64,000 nt of DNA from Competibacter_A sp037045535 (GCA_037045535.1 JBAOHI010000071.1:372001-436000); one strand, 5' to 3'; shown: positions 9,135 to 20,368, counted from the stretch's first letter. Translations and numbers: made by a program. Notes: generated from the letters alone by a model not told the origin.

Positions 9135-9176
9135 CAGCTGGTATCCATAGCTAACAAAGTGTAGAGAAACTCTAAG

Positions 9177-9200
9177 TCCGCCCCTTGGGCGGATTTTTTT
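9177..9200 (+). terminator. rho-independent terminator
   Basis: A 7-bp GC-rich stem (TCCGCCC/GGGCGGA) with a 3-base loop is followed directly by seven T. It closes the repeat-protein gene and insulates pspA. Confidence 0.92.
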
Positions 9201-9287
9201 ATAATTTAATTAAACACTGTTCAAGAGAAAAAATCTTAACTATACTCAAGTGAATCTTTCTTAAATCGTCACTTTTTGGAGGCGAGT

Positions 9288-9965
9288 ATGGCTAGTCTGT
9301 TCAAGCGTATCAGCGATGTAATTACTGCCAATCTCAATGATTTGGTGGATCGGGTCGAAGATCCGGAGCGGATGATCAAGCAACTCATCCGCGAGATGGA
9401 AGAAAACGTCAGCAGCGCTCGCGAAGGGGTGATCGACGCCGTGGCCAGCGAGAAACAGTTGGCCAAGGAGCTGGATAATCAGCGACGGCAGGCCAGCGAA
9501 TGGCACGAACGTGCTCGCCGGGCGTTGGAAGCGGGCAACGAGGCGCTAGCGCGGGAGGCGCTGATGCGCAAGAAGGAACACGACGGCATCGTCGCCAATC
9601 TGGAGGTGTCCTGGGAATCGGCTCGACGCACCAGCGAACGGCTCAAATCCCAGTTGCGGGCACTGGAAGCGAAGCTGGAAGAAGCGCGGCTGAAAAAGGG
9701 CAGCTTGGTGGCGCGACAGCGCGCGGCGCAGGCTCGCGAGCAGATGGATCAAGTGCACGATAAATTCCAAACCGGTTTGGACCTCAACAATTCCTTCGGT
9801 CGCATGGCGGATAAAGTCGGGGAAATGGAAGCGCGGATGGAAGCGCGCGAAGAGGTTTATGGGGAATACAGCCAAATCGAACGGGAATTTCTGAAGATGG
9901 AAGTCAACAGCGAGGTCGAGGCGGAACTGGCCGCCCTCAAGCGGGAAGCGGCCCGCAAAGAATAA
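9288..9965 (+). CDS. pspA: phage shock protein A (PspA/IM30 family)
   Basis: This is a 225-residue, highly charged, almost wholly alpha-helical coiled-coil protein with no membrane segment. The N-terminus (SLFKRISDVITANLNDLVDR) is the amphipathic membrane-binding helix of PspA/Vipp1 proteins. The following DPERMIKQLIREMEE is the family signature. PspA is a peripheral inner-membrane ESCRT-III-like scaffold that protects stressed membranes. An optimal GGAGG ribosome site sits before the ATG at 9288. No pspB, pspC or pspF gene is adjacent, and I see no sigma-54 promoter upstream. The next gene is a giant membrane protein only 63 bases away, so a functional link with that protein is more likely than with the classic Psp system. 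Confidence 0.92.
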   Translation: MASLFKRISDVITANLNDLVDRVEDPERMIKQLIREMEENVSSAREGVIDAVASEKQLAKELDNQRRQASEWHERARRALEAGNEALAREALMRKKEHDGIVANLEVSWESARRTSERLKSQLRALEAKLEEARLKKGSLVARQRAAQAREQMDQVHDKFQTGLDLNNSFGRMADKVGEMEARMEAREEVYGEYSQIEREFLKMEVNSEVEAELAALKREAARKE

Positions 9966-10028
9966 GGTTTAGGCGCCGGGCGAGGGTGGGAGGCGGTTTT
10001 TCCTGTTGGTTTGGATGGAGAGCAAGTA

Positions 10029-13000
10029 ATGGAATGGACTTTTTTAATCTTGGTGGCGGTGCTGTGGTTGGTTTCGCCGATCATTCTGCTGATTGCGCTC
10101 ATCATCGCGCGCCGCCAAGTCCAGGTGCTGCGCGATCGATTGGTGAGCCAACCAGAGCGCGAAGCCCCGCCGTCGGTTCCCATTTCCATGCCCGTAGTCG
10201 CTGGAGTCGTGGGCGGCGGTTCGCGCTATGCCCCCATCGATCTGGAAAATCTGCTGCTGCTGCGGTTGGAGTTGCAACGACTGCTGGATGCTGGTGATTT
10301 AACGGAAGATCGGCATCGGCAACTGATCGGTGAGTTGGATCGGCTTTGGGAGTGGCATCTGCGCAACGGTGGGGCGCAGCCGGCTACCGAAGTCTGGCAG
10401 CGTCGCCGCGCCTTGGCGTGGGGGTTGTTGGCACAAGGGGTCGAGAATCCGCTGGGACCGCCGCCGTGGATGCCCGCCGCGACCAAACCCGCCGCGCCGT
10501 CGGTCCCCGTGAGAGTGCCTCCAGCGATTGTTTCCGATAACCAGCAGCCGGTGCGCCCGTTCCCGTCGCCGATTCCACCCGCGCCGCCGATTCCCGGCAT
10601 CGATCCAGAGACGGCGGCGCATGTTGCCCCGCGCCCGGCCGTGAAACCGACGCCTCCTCCTCCACGGCTGATTTCGGAGACGGTCGTGGTCGATGCCGCC
10701 GACTGGCGGCCAGCGCCCCCAAGCCCGATGGAACGAGCGTTACGCACCCTATCTGGCTGGCCGAAGCTGATCGCGCCGTTTCTCGCACAAAACGTCGGCT
10801 GGTTCGTCGGTGGTTTCTGTTTCATCGCCGGCGCGTTGTTCCTGATCGCCAATACCTCCGGCTTCGTCAACGCCCTGGTGGTGTTCGTCAGTTTGTTCGG
10901 CGCCAGCGCCTTCCTAATCTGGGCCGGCTATCAGTTCCGCCGACAGCGTGCCGAGTTGATTGTCGCCAGCAATATGCTGTTGACGCTGGGCATGTTGCTG
11001 GCACCGCTGGTGCTGACGGTCGCCGTGCGGTTGGTGGTTGCCGGTCGCGGCGATCCGTTGTCGCTGATCGTCGGGGCGCTGGTCACGGCGGCTACGCTGG
11101 GGGCTTTTGCCTGGGCGGCGGCCCTGACCAGTGCCCTGATGGATCGAGCGCTATCGGGGCAATATGCGCGGTTGTTGACGGCGCTGGGCGCGGTGCAACT
11201 GGCCGCGCCGTTGGCCGGGTTCGCGCCGAACTGGCAGGCGCTCGCGGTGCTGCACGCCGTGTTGTTGGGCTTGCTGGGTTATGGGTTGTGGATGTTCTCC
11301 GGCGAGTGGTTGCGGCGCCTGTTCGTGGATCGGCGGCTGACCACCTATTACGCCGCTGGGATGCTGGTTTACGCCGCGACGGTGTCGTTCGTCCATCTGA
11401 CCTGGCTGTGGCCGGATACGCTGCCCGCCGGCTATTCGGGGCCGTTTTTGATGGCGCTGTGCGGGTTGCTGTTCCCGGTGGATGCGGCTTTCAAGGAATG
11501 GGTGAACAAATATACGTTCCTGTCCCGATTCAGCTTCGCGCTGTACGGCTTGTCGGCGGTGGCGGTGGCGGTGGCGCTTCGATCCACGCCCGCGACGTTG
11601 TTGACCCTGGGCATGGGCGCGCTGCTGTACGGCTGGATGACGTGGCGCTATCGGACCCTGCCGCCGCTGTATCTGCTGTTCGGCTGCGTCGCCGGGCTGT
11701 ACGGATTCGGCCTGTTGCATTTTGTGCCGCCGGCTTGGCACGGGCTGGCTGCGCAACCCGGTTTGTTCGCGCTGTTGGGGTGCGGCCGTTGGGCGGGATC
11801 GCGCTCGCGAGCCATCGCCTTGCAATGCCTGATCGTGTTGGGCTTGCTGCTGGTCGGATTGACCGTTTGGAGTCTGGTTTGGAACTCGCCCGGCTGGTTA
11901 GGGTTTTGCCACCGCCGCGACGATGGCCGGGCTGACTTATTTTGCCGTGCGGTCGGCGCTGGTGCTGCCGGAAGCCAATCCGTGCTGGGCTTACGCGGAT
12001 GTCGGCGTAGTGGGGCTCGCCACGGTGGCGGTCGCTTACGCGCCGGGTTGGGCCGGTGTCGGTTGGGGCGTGCAAACCGCTTACGGTTGGTTGGCGCTGG
12101 CGGCGTTGTGGGCCGGGCTGGGCTTGCACGATTCGCCGGCAAACGCCGGTCAGCCGCTCGGTGTGGGTAGCCGGCGCGCTGGCGAACGTGGCGCTCGCGC
12201 TGGGGCTCGCCGCGATAACGTTATGGCCGGCGCTGTTCGGTCGCTTGGAGCCAATCCTGTTGCTGGCGTTGGCGGGCGGGCTGTTGCTGTGGCTGAGCCT
12301 GGGCTTGCGCCAGCAGATTTTGTTTTATTGCGTGCTGGCCTGCGCCGCCGGAATTGGAGTGCTGGTCAAGCAAGGCTTTTTCCCGGGACCGAGCACCGGC
12401 CTGATCGAGTTTGCGTTGGTCTTGGGGCTGTGGGTGTTCCTGTGGCGCCTGAACTGGCGCGACCGGATACGCCAGGCGTTGCTGGCCGATAGCGCCGACA
12501 ACGTTCATCGTCCGTCTCGAAAGATACCTCAGAAGATTCCCGATCTCTTGCGGCCTTGATCGGCCCGCCGCTAGAGCAGGCTATGGCCCTGTTGTGGGCG
12601 GTCGGGCTGGTGAAGCTCGGTTTGCTGTTGCTGGGTGGCGGTGTTTCGGCGAAATGGCTAGCGACGGCGGGCTTGGGGGTCGTCACGGGATTGCTGCTGA
12701 TCGGCCATTTTCATCGGTTCCGCTGGGTCGCGTTGCCGTTTGCGCTGGGGTTGGCCGGGTTGCTGGTCGGGCTGGATCGGCTCGGGTTTGGCGTGCCGTG
12801 GCTGGGCGCGGCGGCGGTGCTGTACGCGCTGCTGGTTTGGCGGTTCGGCGTCGCCGCGTTGGCGCAGCCTGCGACGTGGCGTCTGGCCGGGATCATGGGT
12901 TTCATCGTCCCCGGCGGCGCGGGCGGCAGCCGACAGGTCGAGGAGAGCCTGCACGCTTGCGCGTTGCTGGTCGCAGCGATACCGGTCGCGGTCAGTCCGG

Positions 13001-15740
13001 CGCTGGCGCTGCTGGGGTCGTCGGCGTGGGAGATGTTGCCGGCGATCTTGCTCGGGTTGCTGCTGTTCACGCTGGCCGGCTGGCATTACCGATCTGTCCT
13101 GCATGCTTACGCCGCCCTGATCGCGCTGACGGTCGCGGCGTGGCTGATCGATGCGCGATGGATGAAGCCGGAATTGTTCGCGCTGGGGCAACCGCTGCTG
13201 AATGTGATGTTGAGCGCGATCATGGCCTTGGCGGGGGTTGGACTGGAGTCGGAAAAATTTGCATCGCTGGCATATTGGCGTGCCCCGTTGCGGTCGATCG
13301 GCACGCTGCTGTACCTGTTGGCGCTGGCCGGGGCGACGCTGGCCGGCTTGGCGGGCGATCCTCGTTTGCCGGGCTTGTTGGCGCTGCTCTGCGCGGCGCT
13401 GTTCCCGGTGGCGCGGCCGTGGCCGAATGCGGCGGCGTGGCGCGGTCTTGGCTTGCCGCTGCTGCTGAGTGGGCTGGTCTGGAGTTTAGCGGCGCGGGTG
13501 GATGTTGGGTGGCGGAATGGAATTGAGTTAACCAGCGTTTGGGGGTACGCGCTTTGGTTCGGCGGAAATTGGCTGTTGCCGCGTTGGAACGCTCGCCGGC
13601 CGGGCTGGGCGGTCGCGCCGGAGTTCTGGCCGCTGTTAGGACTGGTCTTCGTGCTGGGTGGCAGCGTGGCCGGGTTGATGACCAGCGTTTGGTCACCCGC
13701 CGTCGCCTCGGCGGCTGTTGGCACCGTATCTGTTCTTGCTGTTGCGGAATACGGCTTGGCCGGGCATGGCTTGGTTGGCGGTCGCGACGCTGACGGTTAG
13801 CGGTCTACTGATCGGAATGGACCTGAGAGGATGGAATCTGCTGTCGGGTAGTCGCGATGTGGGTGCGGTGGTCGGTGGATGCGCCGCCGCGCTGGTCTGG
13901 CTGAACCTGCTGTTGCTGCTGGTTCCGCTGTGGCGGCGGCATGGCGGGACGCTGACCCGCTGGCTGGGTTGGCGAGGGCACGATCTGGCGGAACCGCTGT
14001 TCCGGTTGCCGTTCGCGGCGCTGGTGTTGATGCTGGCGCGTCTCGGTTGGCTGGCGTTTGGGCTGTTCTGGTCCGCGCCGATGGCGGAATCGGCGTCGTG
14101 GGGGGTGGTCGGCGTCGCGCTGTTGCTGGTGGCGACCGCCGGGCATGCGTTCAGGCTTCGTCCCGAATCGCCGCAGGCGCATGTTTTGCTGCTGGCCATG
14201 CAAGCGGTGGCGGTTGCAATCGGATTGAAGCTGGCGCTGCCACCGGCCGGGTTGCCGCTGACGGTCGCGCTGTGGGCTGGCGCGCTGTTGCTGATCTGGC
14301 GATATGGGCCTCGGCTGGCGGCTTGGCGTTCTGCGCTAGAACTGTGGTTGGCGTTGCTGCCCGCCGCGAGCGTTGCGTTGCTGTTCGTCGTGCCCGGTTT
14401 GCGCTGGGCTGGTGTGACCGCGACCTTGTTCGTGCTGGCAGCGGTGACGCTGGCACAAGGTTGGTGGCAGGGGCAATCGGTTCGCTTGAGGCTGGGGTTG
14501 TTGCTGGCCTTGCTCGGTGGTTACGCGATCTGGCTGGGGGATGCGGCGCCGTTCGCGTCCGGGTCGCTGCGGGGTTTGGCGCCTTGGTACGCCTTGCAGA
14601 CCGTGTTGTTGTGGCTGGCGCTGGAAATCGCCCGGCCGAGGCTGGATGCCTGGATCAATGGCTGGGCCGCTCGGGCGGACGAGGAGCGGATTGGCCGAGT
14701 TTATGAGTTCGAGCAGGCGTTGAGCGGGTCGATTCCTGGGTTGCTGGTACTCGGCCTGCTGTGGCTGGGGTGGCACGCTTACGCCGTGCTGGCGTATCGG
14801 GCCGGGTGGGGACCGGCGCCCTGGCATTTCGGCGCGGCGGTCGATCCGTTGGCGGCAGGCGCGACGCTGCTGTTGTTGGCGGGACGGATGGGGATGGGAG
14901 CCTGGCGGCGGCCGGACCAACCGAACCGGGTTTACGCGACCGCCGTGCTGGTGGGTTTGCTGGCGGCTTATGGTCGGCTGGTGGCGCTGGGATTGGCGCC
15001 GTTTGGAGTCGGCGATACCGCCGCGCTGATGGCCGCCGCTTACGCCGTGTTTCTGCTGCATCAGTTCACCGGTTCCCGGCCGCTGTACCATCTGGCTTTG
15101 CTGCTGCCGTTGCTGGCGCTGGCGACCGTGCCGTGGCAACTGGCTTCGTCGTGGACCGGCGGGGCGTTGCTGGCTGCTGCCGTGTTGTATCTGTCGCTGG
15201 CGGGCGCGATTGCGCAATCCGTTGCCGCTGTATCTGGGCGTGCTGGCACTGAATGGCGCGGTGTATCTCTGGGCGCCGCTGTGGGCGGATCGCTATGGGC
15301 TGTGGCAACTCTACATCGTGCCGGCGGCGGTCTCGGTGCTGGCGCTGCTGCATCTGCACCGGCGAGAGCTGCGGCCGAAGGTGTTGAGCGGGGCGCGGCT
15401 GGCGGCGTTGAGCGCCCTGTACGCCGGGGCGGGGTTGGACGTGTTTTTGCGGCCGGAGCTGTGGATTTTCGTGCTGGCACTGGCGCTGGCCTTGACTGGC
15501 ATCGTTCTCGGTATCGCCTTGCGTGTGCGCGCCTTTCTGTACGCTGGCGTGGCGTTTCTGGTGCTGAACGTGGCCGGGCAACTGGCTCGCTTCTATCCCG
15601 AGCAGGGTTTGAGCCGGGCGCTGATCCTGATCGGACTGGGAGCGGTCATCACGGTGGGCATGGTGGTGTTCAACCTCAAGCGCGAGGAAATCATGCGGAA
15701 AATTCGGATCGTGCGCGCCGATCTGGCGGCGTGGGAGTGA
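10029..15740 (+). CDS. giant polytopic membrane protein, unknown function, with five apparent frameshifts
   Basis: The coding signal runs continuously for 5.7 kb (about 1,900 residues) but the frame changes five times, near 11,904, 12,150, 12,500, 13,700 and 15,209. The N-terminus has one membrane helix, a helical region and a Pro-rich linker to about residue 240. After that there are dozens of Leu/Ala/Trp/Gly-rich membrane helices, similar in style to DUF2339/DUF2157 proteins. The C-terminus (ending LAAWE) is intact. At 11,904 a TTTT run gives a good join if one T is dropped, and at 15,209 removing one A restores the frame. These look like single-base insertions, so it could be sequence error or a decayed gene. 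It follows pspA by 63 bases and has an AGGAG-like ribosome site at the ATG. No catalytic motif is recognised. Confidence 0.6.
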
Positions 15741-15777
15741 GGCTCTCGGGATTGTTTTTGGCCACTGTCGGGCGTGC

Positions 15778-15803
15778 TACTCTGATGGCATAAAATCAGA
15801 GTA
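15778..15803. promoter_or_regulatory. operator-like inverted repeat upstream of the kinase gene
   Basis: TACTCTGAT and ATCAGAGTA form a perfect 9-bp inverted repeat with an 8-base spacer, 23 bases before the kinase ATG. The spacer and right arm contain TAAAAT, a possible -10 element. There is no following T-run, so it looks more like a repressor site than a terminator. The assignment is inference. Confidence 0.4.
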
Positions 15804-15825
15804 GAACTGTTCGGAGGAGCCAGCC

Positions 15826-18204
15826 ATGGCGGAGCCATCGACCGTAGAATGTCCTGGCTGTTTTCAGAAAAAGGCGAGCGAAGGCGCGACCTGTCCGCAG
15901 TGCGGCCACAACCCGGGTGCGTCGCGCTCGCTGTCGATATTTCTGCCGGTTCAGACGCAGCTCAAGCGCTACGTGATCGGCGAAAAGCTGGGAAAGGGCG
16001 GCTTCGGCATCACCTATCGCGGTTTCGACCTGAAGCTGCGGATGCGGGTGGCGATCAAGGAGTATTATCCGAATGATTTCGTGTCGCGCGACGCCAATGA
16101 TCGCAAAACGGTGATGCTGATTTCGCCGGAGAACGAATCGCTGTTTCAGTACGCCTTGAAGGCGTTCATCAACGAAGCGCAGACCTTGGCCCAGTTGCAG
16201 CATCCTAACCTGGTTCGGGTGCTGAACCGATTCGAGATGAACGGCAAGGCCTGTCTGGTGATGGACTACTACGAGGGCGAGACGTTGCACGATCATCTGG
16301 ATCGTCAGCCCGACAAGAAATTGCCGTGGCGGCAGGCGGTGAATCTGTTGCTGCCGGCGCTGGATGGCTTGGCGGAAGTGCATCGCAGCGGCTTCATGCA
16401 CCGGGATGTCAAGCCGCGCAATCTTTATCTGACTCAACGGGGTCAATTGATCCTGCTCGATTTTGGCGCAGCCCGGCAGGTAGTCGGCGACCGGACTCGC
16501 ACCTACGCGACCTACTCCAAGGGTTACGGGGCCTATGAGCAGTACGTTCAGGACAAGCAAGGCCCATGGACCGACGTGTACGGCGCGGCGGCCACGCTTT
16601 ACTTTGCCCTCACCGGGAAAGCCCCGCCGCCCGCGCCGGAGCGCATGAAAAAGGACCGGCGCAAGCCGGCCCGGCATTTCAGCCTCGATCTGCCGCCAGC
16701 GCTCGACAACGTCTTGGATCGGGCGCTGGCGGTGGAGCCGAAAAAGCGTCTGCAAACCATTGAAGAGTTCGAGCAGCAGCTTCGGGCGATATTGAAACAG
16801 GAGGAGAAAAACAAGCCCCGTATCCCAAGGACGAAGGAGTGGCCAGAGTGGCTGAAGAATCCCCGACTGAAGGCGATGCTCGAGGCTTTGCTGGCGGCGG
16901 TGGCGGTGGCGGGCCTGATCGGAGTGGCGATTTGGCCGCCCGCGCCGCCCTACGATCCGACGCGAGCGTATTTGACCATCAAGACGGAGCCGGCGGGCGC
17001 GGTGGTGCATATCAGGAACGGCACCTTGGAGGATATACCTTACCGGGATCGGCTGGAGCTATCGCCCAGCAAATACTATCTCGATGTGAGCGCGCCCGGC
17101 TATCAGTCCCATCGGGATTGGCATGCTGTGGCGGCGGGCTCGCAAGATCTGAAGATCAAACTGGTGCCGGCGCAGCTCGTGGAACCGCCGCCGCCGACGG
17201 CGACAATCCCACCGCCACCAACTGAATCTGAGTCTCCGTCTACAGAGCAAGCACCGGCCCCGAATCTAAATCCGGAACGGACTTACCTGACGGTCAAGGC
17301 TGAGCCACCCGAGGCCAAAGTTCGGATTATGAACATTGATCTGGCTTACGCGGATGGAATCGAGTTGCTCCCCGGAGAATTCGACATCGAAGTCAGCGCG
17401 TCCGGTTATCGAATCTATCGGCAGAAGCACGATTTGGTGGCAGGACCGCAAGAAGTAAGGGTGACTCTGCAAGCCGAGCCGCAGCGCCTGCCGTTTGAGC
17501 CGGAGATGGTGCAAATCGCGGGCGGTTGTTTCCAGATGGGCAGCCCAGAAACGGAAAAGGGTCGGGACGACGACGAACGCCAGCACGAGGTTTGCGTGGG
17601 CATCTTCGAAATTGGCGTTTACGAGGTGACGCAAGGGCAATGGAAGGCGGTGATGGGTGGCAACCCATCTTATTTTAAGAACGGCGACGACAAATACCCC
17701 GTGGAAAGCGTCTCTTGGAATGACGTTCAGACTTACTTGGGTAAACTCAATCAAAAGACGGGCAAAAACTATCGGCTCCCGACGGAGGCGGAATGGGAAT
17801 ACGCGGCGCGGGCGGGGACGACGGGGCCGTTCTGGACGGGTCGCTGCGTGACCACCGAACAAGCCAATTACGACGGGAATTACGGCTACGGCGAGCCGGG
17901 CTGCGGGGCGAGGATTGGCGCCTACCGTTGGAAGACCTTGCCAGTGGGTTCGTTCAAGCCCAACTTGTGGGGGCTATACGACACGATGGGCAATGTCTGG
18001 GAATGGACCTGCTCGGCGTATGATGAAAAGTATGGAAGCGCCGAGCAGAAATGCACCGAAAAAAATATAACCGGCCCCCTGGCGGTGCGGGGTGGCTCTT
18101 GGTTCGACGTTCCTGCGGGGGTGCGTTCCGCCAACCGCTACGGGTTCGCGCCTGCGGAGGACCGCAGCGACAGATTGGGTTTTCGCCTCGCCAGATCTTT
18201 ATAG
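15826..18204 (+). CDS. zinc-ribbon / Ser-Thr protein kinase / PEGA / FGE-like fusion protein
   Basis: This is a 792-residue fusion. Residues 9-26 are a zinc ribbon (Cys9, 12, 23, 26). Residues 45-325 are a Hanks-type kinase with glycine loop GKGGFGITYRG, VAIK lysine near 79, catalytic HRDVKPRN and DFGAAR. A transmembrane helix lies near 345-365. Two PEGA domains follow (about 380-455 and 480-550), then a C-terminal SUMF1/FGE-like domain (about 560-792: MVQIAGGCFQMGS, RLPTEAEWEYAARAG, GNVWEWT). The oxidase cysteines of true FGE near the C-terminus are absent (GGSWFDVPAGVRSANR), so that domain probably binds and does not catalyse. The kinase faces the cytosol and the PEGA/FGE part the periplasm. 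It has a strong GGAGGAG ribosome site. The C-terminal 35 residues look like a hypervariable lectin-fold loop; see findings. Confidence 0.9.
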   Translation: MAEPSTVECPGCFQKKASEGATCPQCGHNPGASRSLSIFLPVQTQLKRYVIGEKLGKGGFGITYRGFDLKLRMRVAIKEYYPNDFVSRDANDRKTVMLISPENESLFQYALKAFINEAQTLAQLQHPNLVRVLNRFEMNGKACLVMDYYEGETLHDHLDRQPDKKLPWRQAVNLLLPALDGLAEVHRSGFMHRDVKPRNLYLTQRGQLILLDFGAARQVVGDRTRTYATYSKGYGAYEQYVQDKQGPWTDVYGAAATLYFALTGKAPPPAPERMKKDRRKPARHFSLDLPPALDNVLDRALAVEPKKRLQTIEEFEQQLRAILKQEEKNKPRIPRTKEWPEWLKNPRLKAMLEALLAAVAVAGLIGVAIWPPAPPYDPTRAYLTIKTEPAGAVVHIRNGTLEDIPYRDRLELSPSKYYLDVSAPGYQSHRDWHAVAAGSQDLKIKLVPAQLVEPPPPTATIPPPPTESESPSTEQAPAPNLNPERTYLTVKAEPPEAKVRIMNIDLAYADGIELLPGEFDIEVSASGYRIYRQKHDLVAGPQEVRVTLQAEPQRLPFEPEMVQIAGGCFQMGSPETEKGRDDDERQHEVCVGIFEIGVYEVTQGQWKAVMGGNPSYFKNGDDKYPVESVSWNDVQTYLGKLNQKTGKNYRLPTEAEWEYAARAGTTGPFWTGRCVTTEQANYDGNYGYGEPGCGARIGAYRWKTLPVGSFKPNLWGLYDTMGNVWEWTCSAYDEKYGSAEQKCTEKNITGPLAVRGGSWFDVPAGVRSANRYGFAPAEDRSDRLGFRLARSL
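18088..18198 (+). other. candidate DGR-type variable region (C-terminus of the kinase-FGE protein)
   Basis: The last codons read RGGSW, three variable residues, a short link, VRSANR, four variable residues, P, then further variable residues and LGFRLARS. This matches the layout of the C-type-lectin-fold variable region of FGE-like targets of diversity-generating retroelements. In such targets the fixed frame is RGGSW..RSANR..GFR and the loops between are coded by adenine-mutable codons. No template repeat or reverse transcriptase is found in this window, so any retroelement would have to act from elsewhere. This is a candidate only, because FGE-like domains can keep this layout without a retroelement. 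Confidence 0.35.
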
Positions 18205-18234
18205 CTCTTTGTTCTTTACTCTTTTATCCTTTAC

Positions 18235-18258
18235 CCGCCCGCGAAGTGGGCGGTTTTT
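18235..18258 (+). terminator. rho-independent terminator
   Basis: A CCGCCC/GGGCGG stem with a 7-base loop is followed by TTTTT, 31 bases after the kinase-FGE stop codon. Confidence 0.85.
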
Positions 18259-18475
18259 CCGCGCGTTTTTTGGGTGGCCGCCATGCGCCTATCATCTCGC
18301 TTCTGGTGATTTCCGTGCCATGACCGTGCTCAAGCCGGTTTTTTTGCCAGCAGCCGGTCATCGGTGATCACGTCCAGCGAGTCTCCCAAGCCCTCGCTGA
18401 ATCTGTCCCAAAGTGAGTTTGGTCTGTTTCCCGACAGCCAAGAGAAGGGTAGCGCGATTGTGTTAGCGAGAATCG

Positions 18476-20368
18476 CTATACCTCCGCCAGATTGCCCTTT
18501 GCCTCCAGCCAGTTCTTGCGATCTCCTGCCCGCTTTCTTAGCCAACAGCATATCCATCAGGACCAGGGTATCGTCACCGGCGTCGAGCGTCAGTTGCACC
18601 AGCCGGCGAGTTGCGGGGTCCATGGTCGTTTCCCGCAGTTGCAACGGGTTCATCTCGCCCAAGCCCTTGAAGCGGGTGACACTGATCTTGCCTTTCTTCT
18701 TCTCGGCGGCGATGCGGTCGAGAATGCCCTGTTTCTCCGCCTCGTCCAGCGCGTAAAACACTTCCTTGCCGACATCGACCCGGAACAGCGGCGGCATGGC
18801 GACGTGGACGTGGCCGGCTTCGACCAGTGGGCGGAAATGGCGCACGAACAGCGCGCACAATAGCGTCGCGATGTGCAATCCGTCGGAATCGGCGTCGGCG
18901 AGGATACAAATCTTGCCGTAGCGCAGCCCGTTGAGTTCGCTCGAACCGGGATCGACGCCGATCGCCACGGCGATGTCGTGCACTTCCTGCGAGGCCATCA
19001 CTTCGGCGGAATCCACCTCCCAGGTGTTCAAAATCTTGCCGCGCAACGGCATGATGGCCTGAAACTCGCGATTACGGGCCTGCTTGGCGGAACCGCCGGC
19101 GGAATCGCCCTCCACCAGAAACAGTTCGGTACGCGCCAGATCTTGCCCCGTGCAATCGGTCAGCTTACCGGGCAGCGCCGGGCCGCTGGTGACCTGCTTG
19201 CGGACCACCTTGCGGCTGGCCCGCAGCCGCTTTTGCGCATTGGCCAACGCCAGTTGCGCAATACGCTCGCCGGTTTCGGAATGCTGGTTCAGCCACAGGC
19301 TCAGGGTATCCTTGACCACGCCGGCCACGAACACCGCGCACTCGCGCGAGGATAACCGCTCCTTGGTTTGGCCGGAAAATTGAGGATCTTGCATTTTGAC
19401 CGACAGCACGTAGCAACAGCCTTCCCAAACATCTTCCGGCGCGATACGCAGTCCACGGGGCACCAGATTGCGGAACTCGCAAAACTCGCGCACTGCGTCG
19501 GTCAGTCCACCACGTAGGCCGTTGACATGGGTACCGCCTTGCGGTGTGGGGATCAGGTTGACATAACTTTCCGCCACGGGCTCGCCACCTTCCGGCAGCC
19601 AGGCCAAGGCCCAATCGATGGCCTCGCGCTCGCCGCTGACATGGCCGACGAAGGGCGGATCGGGTAGCAGTGGCACCCGGCCCAATGCCTCTTTCAGATA
19701 GTCGGTAAACCCGTCCTCGTAATGCCAGATCAACCTGTTCACCGGCCGCCTCGTCGGTGAACGCCACCTTTAATCCCGGACATAGCACCGCCTTGGCCCG
19801 CAGCACATGCTTGAGGCGTGAGCGCCGAGAATTTGGGCGAATCGAAATAACGTGGGTCGGGCCAAAAGCGCAAGGTGGTGCCCGTCGCGCGGCGTGGCGC
19901 CGGGCCGATCTCTTCCAAATCGGACACCTTATCGCCGCTGGCAAAAGCCATGTTGTACTCCTTGCCGCCGCGCTTGATCCAAACTTCCAGGTGACTGGAC
20001 AGGGCGTTCACCACCGATACGCCAACGCCGTGCAGACCGCCGGAAAAACGATAGTTGCGATCCGAGAATTTTCCCCCGGCGTGCAGGCGGGTCAGAATCA
20101 GTTCGACGCCGGAAATACCCTCCTCGGGATGAAGATCCACCGGCATGCCCCGGCCGTTGTCCTCGACCGACAGTGAACCGTCGGCGTGCAGGATCACCGT
20201 CACCGCGCTGGCGTGGCCGGCGATGGCCTCGTCCACGCTGTTGTCGATGACTTCTTGCGCCAAGTGGTTAGGGCGAGTGGTGTCGGTGTACATCCCCGGC
20301 CGCTTGCGGACGGGGTCCAGGCCGCTGAGGACTTCAATCGCGGAAGCGTCGTAGCTGGTGGCGTTCAT
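18476..20368 (-). CDS. parE: DNA topoisomerase IV subunit B, with three apparent +1 frameshifts
   Basis: The product closely follows the ParE family from end to end: an N-terminal GHKL ATPase (VDEAIAGHA, DNGRGMP, GGLHGVGVSVVNAL), then Toprim (EGDSAGGSAKQARNREFQ, DADSDGLHI) and the C-terminal RFKGLGEMNP. The frame breaks three times: near 19,819 (an extra A on the coding strand), near 19,747 and near 18,536 (an extra G). Dropping one base at each point gives a seamless ParE ending GNLAEV at a TAG at 18476. The net shift is three bases. ParE is normally essential, so sequence error is the simplest reading; true decay would need another copy. With ParC it decatenates replicated chromosomes. No parC gene lies in the window. 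Confidence 0.85.

Noticed and set aside
9201..9287. Sigma-54 promoter for pspA
   Set aside because: No TGGCAC-N5-TTGC-like pair is present; only a possible -10 (TATACT) at 9241.
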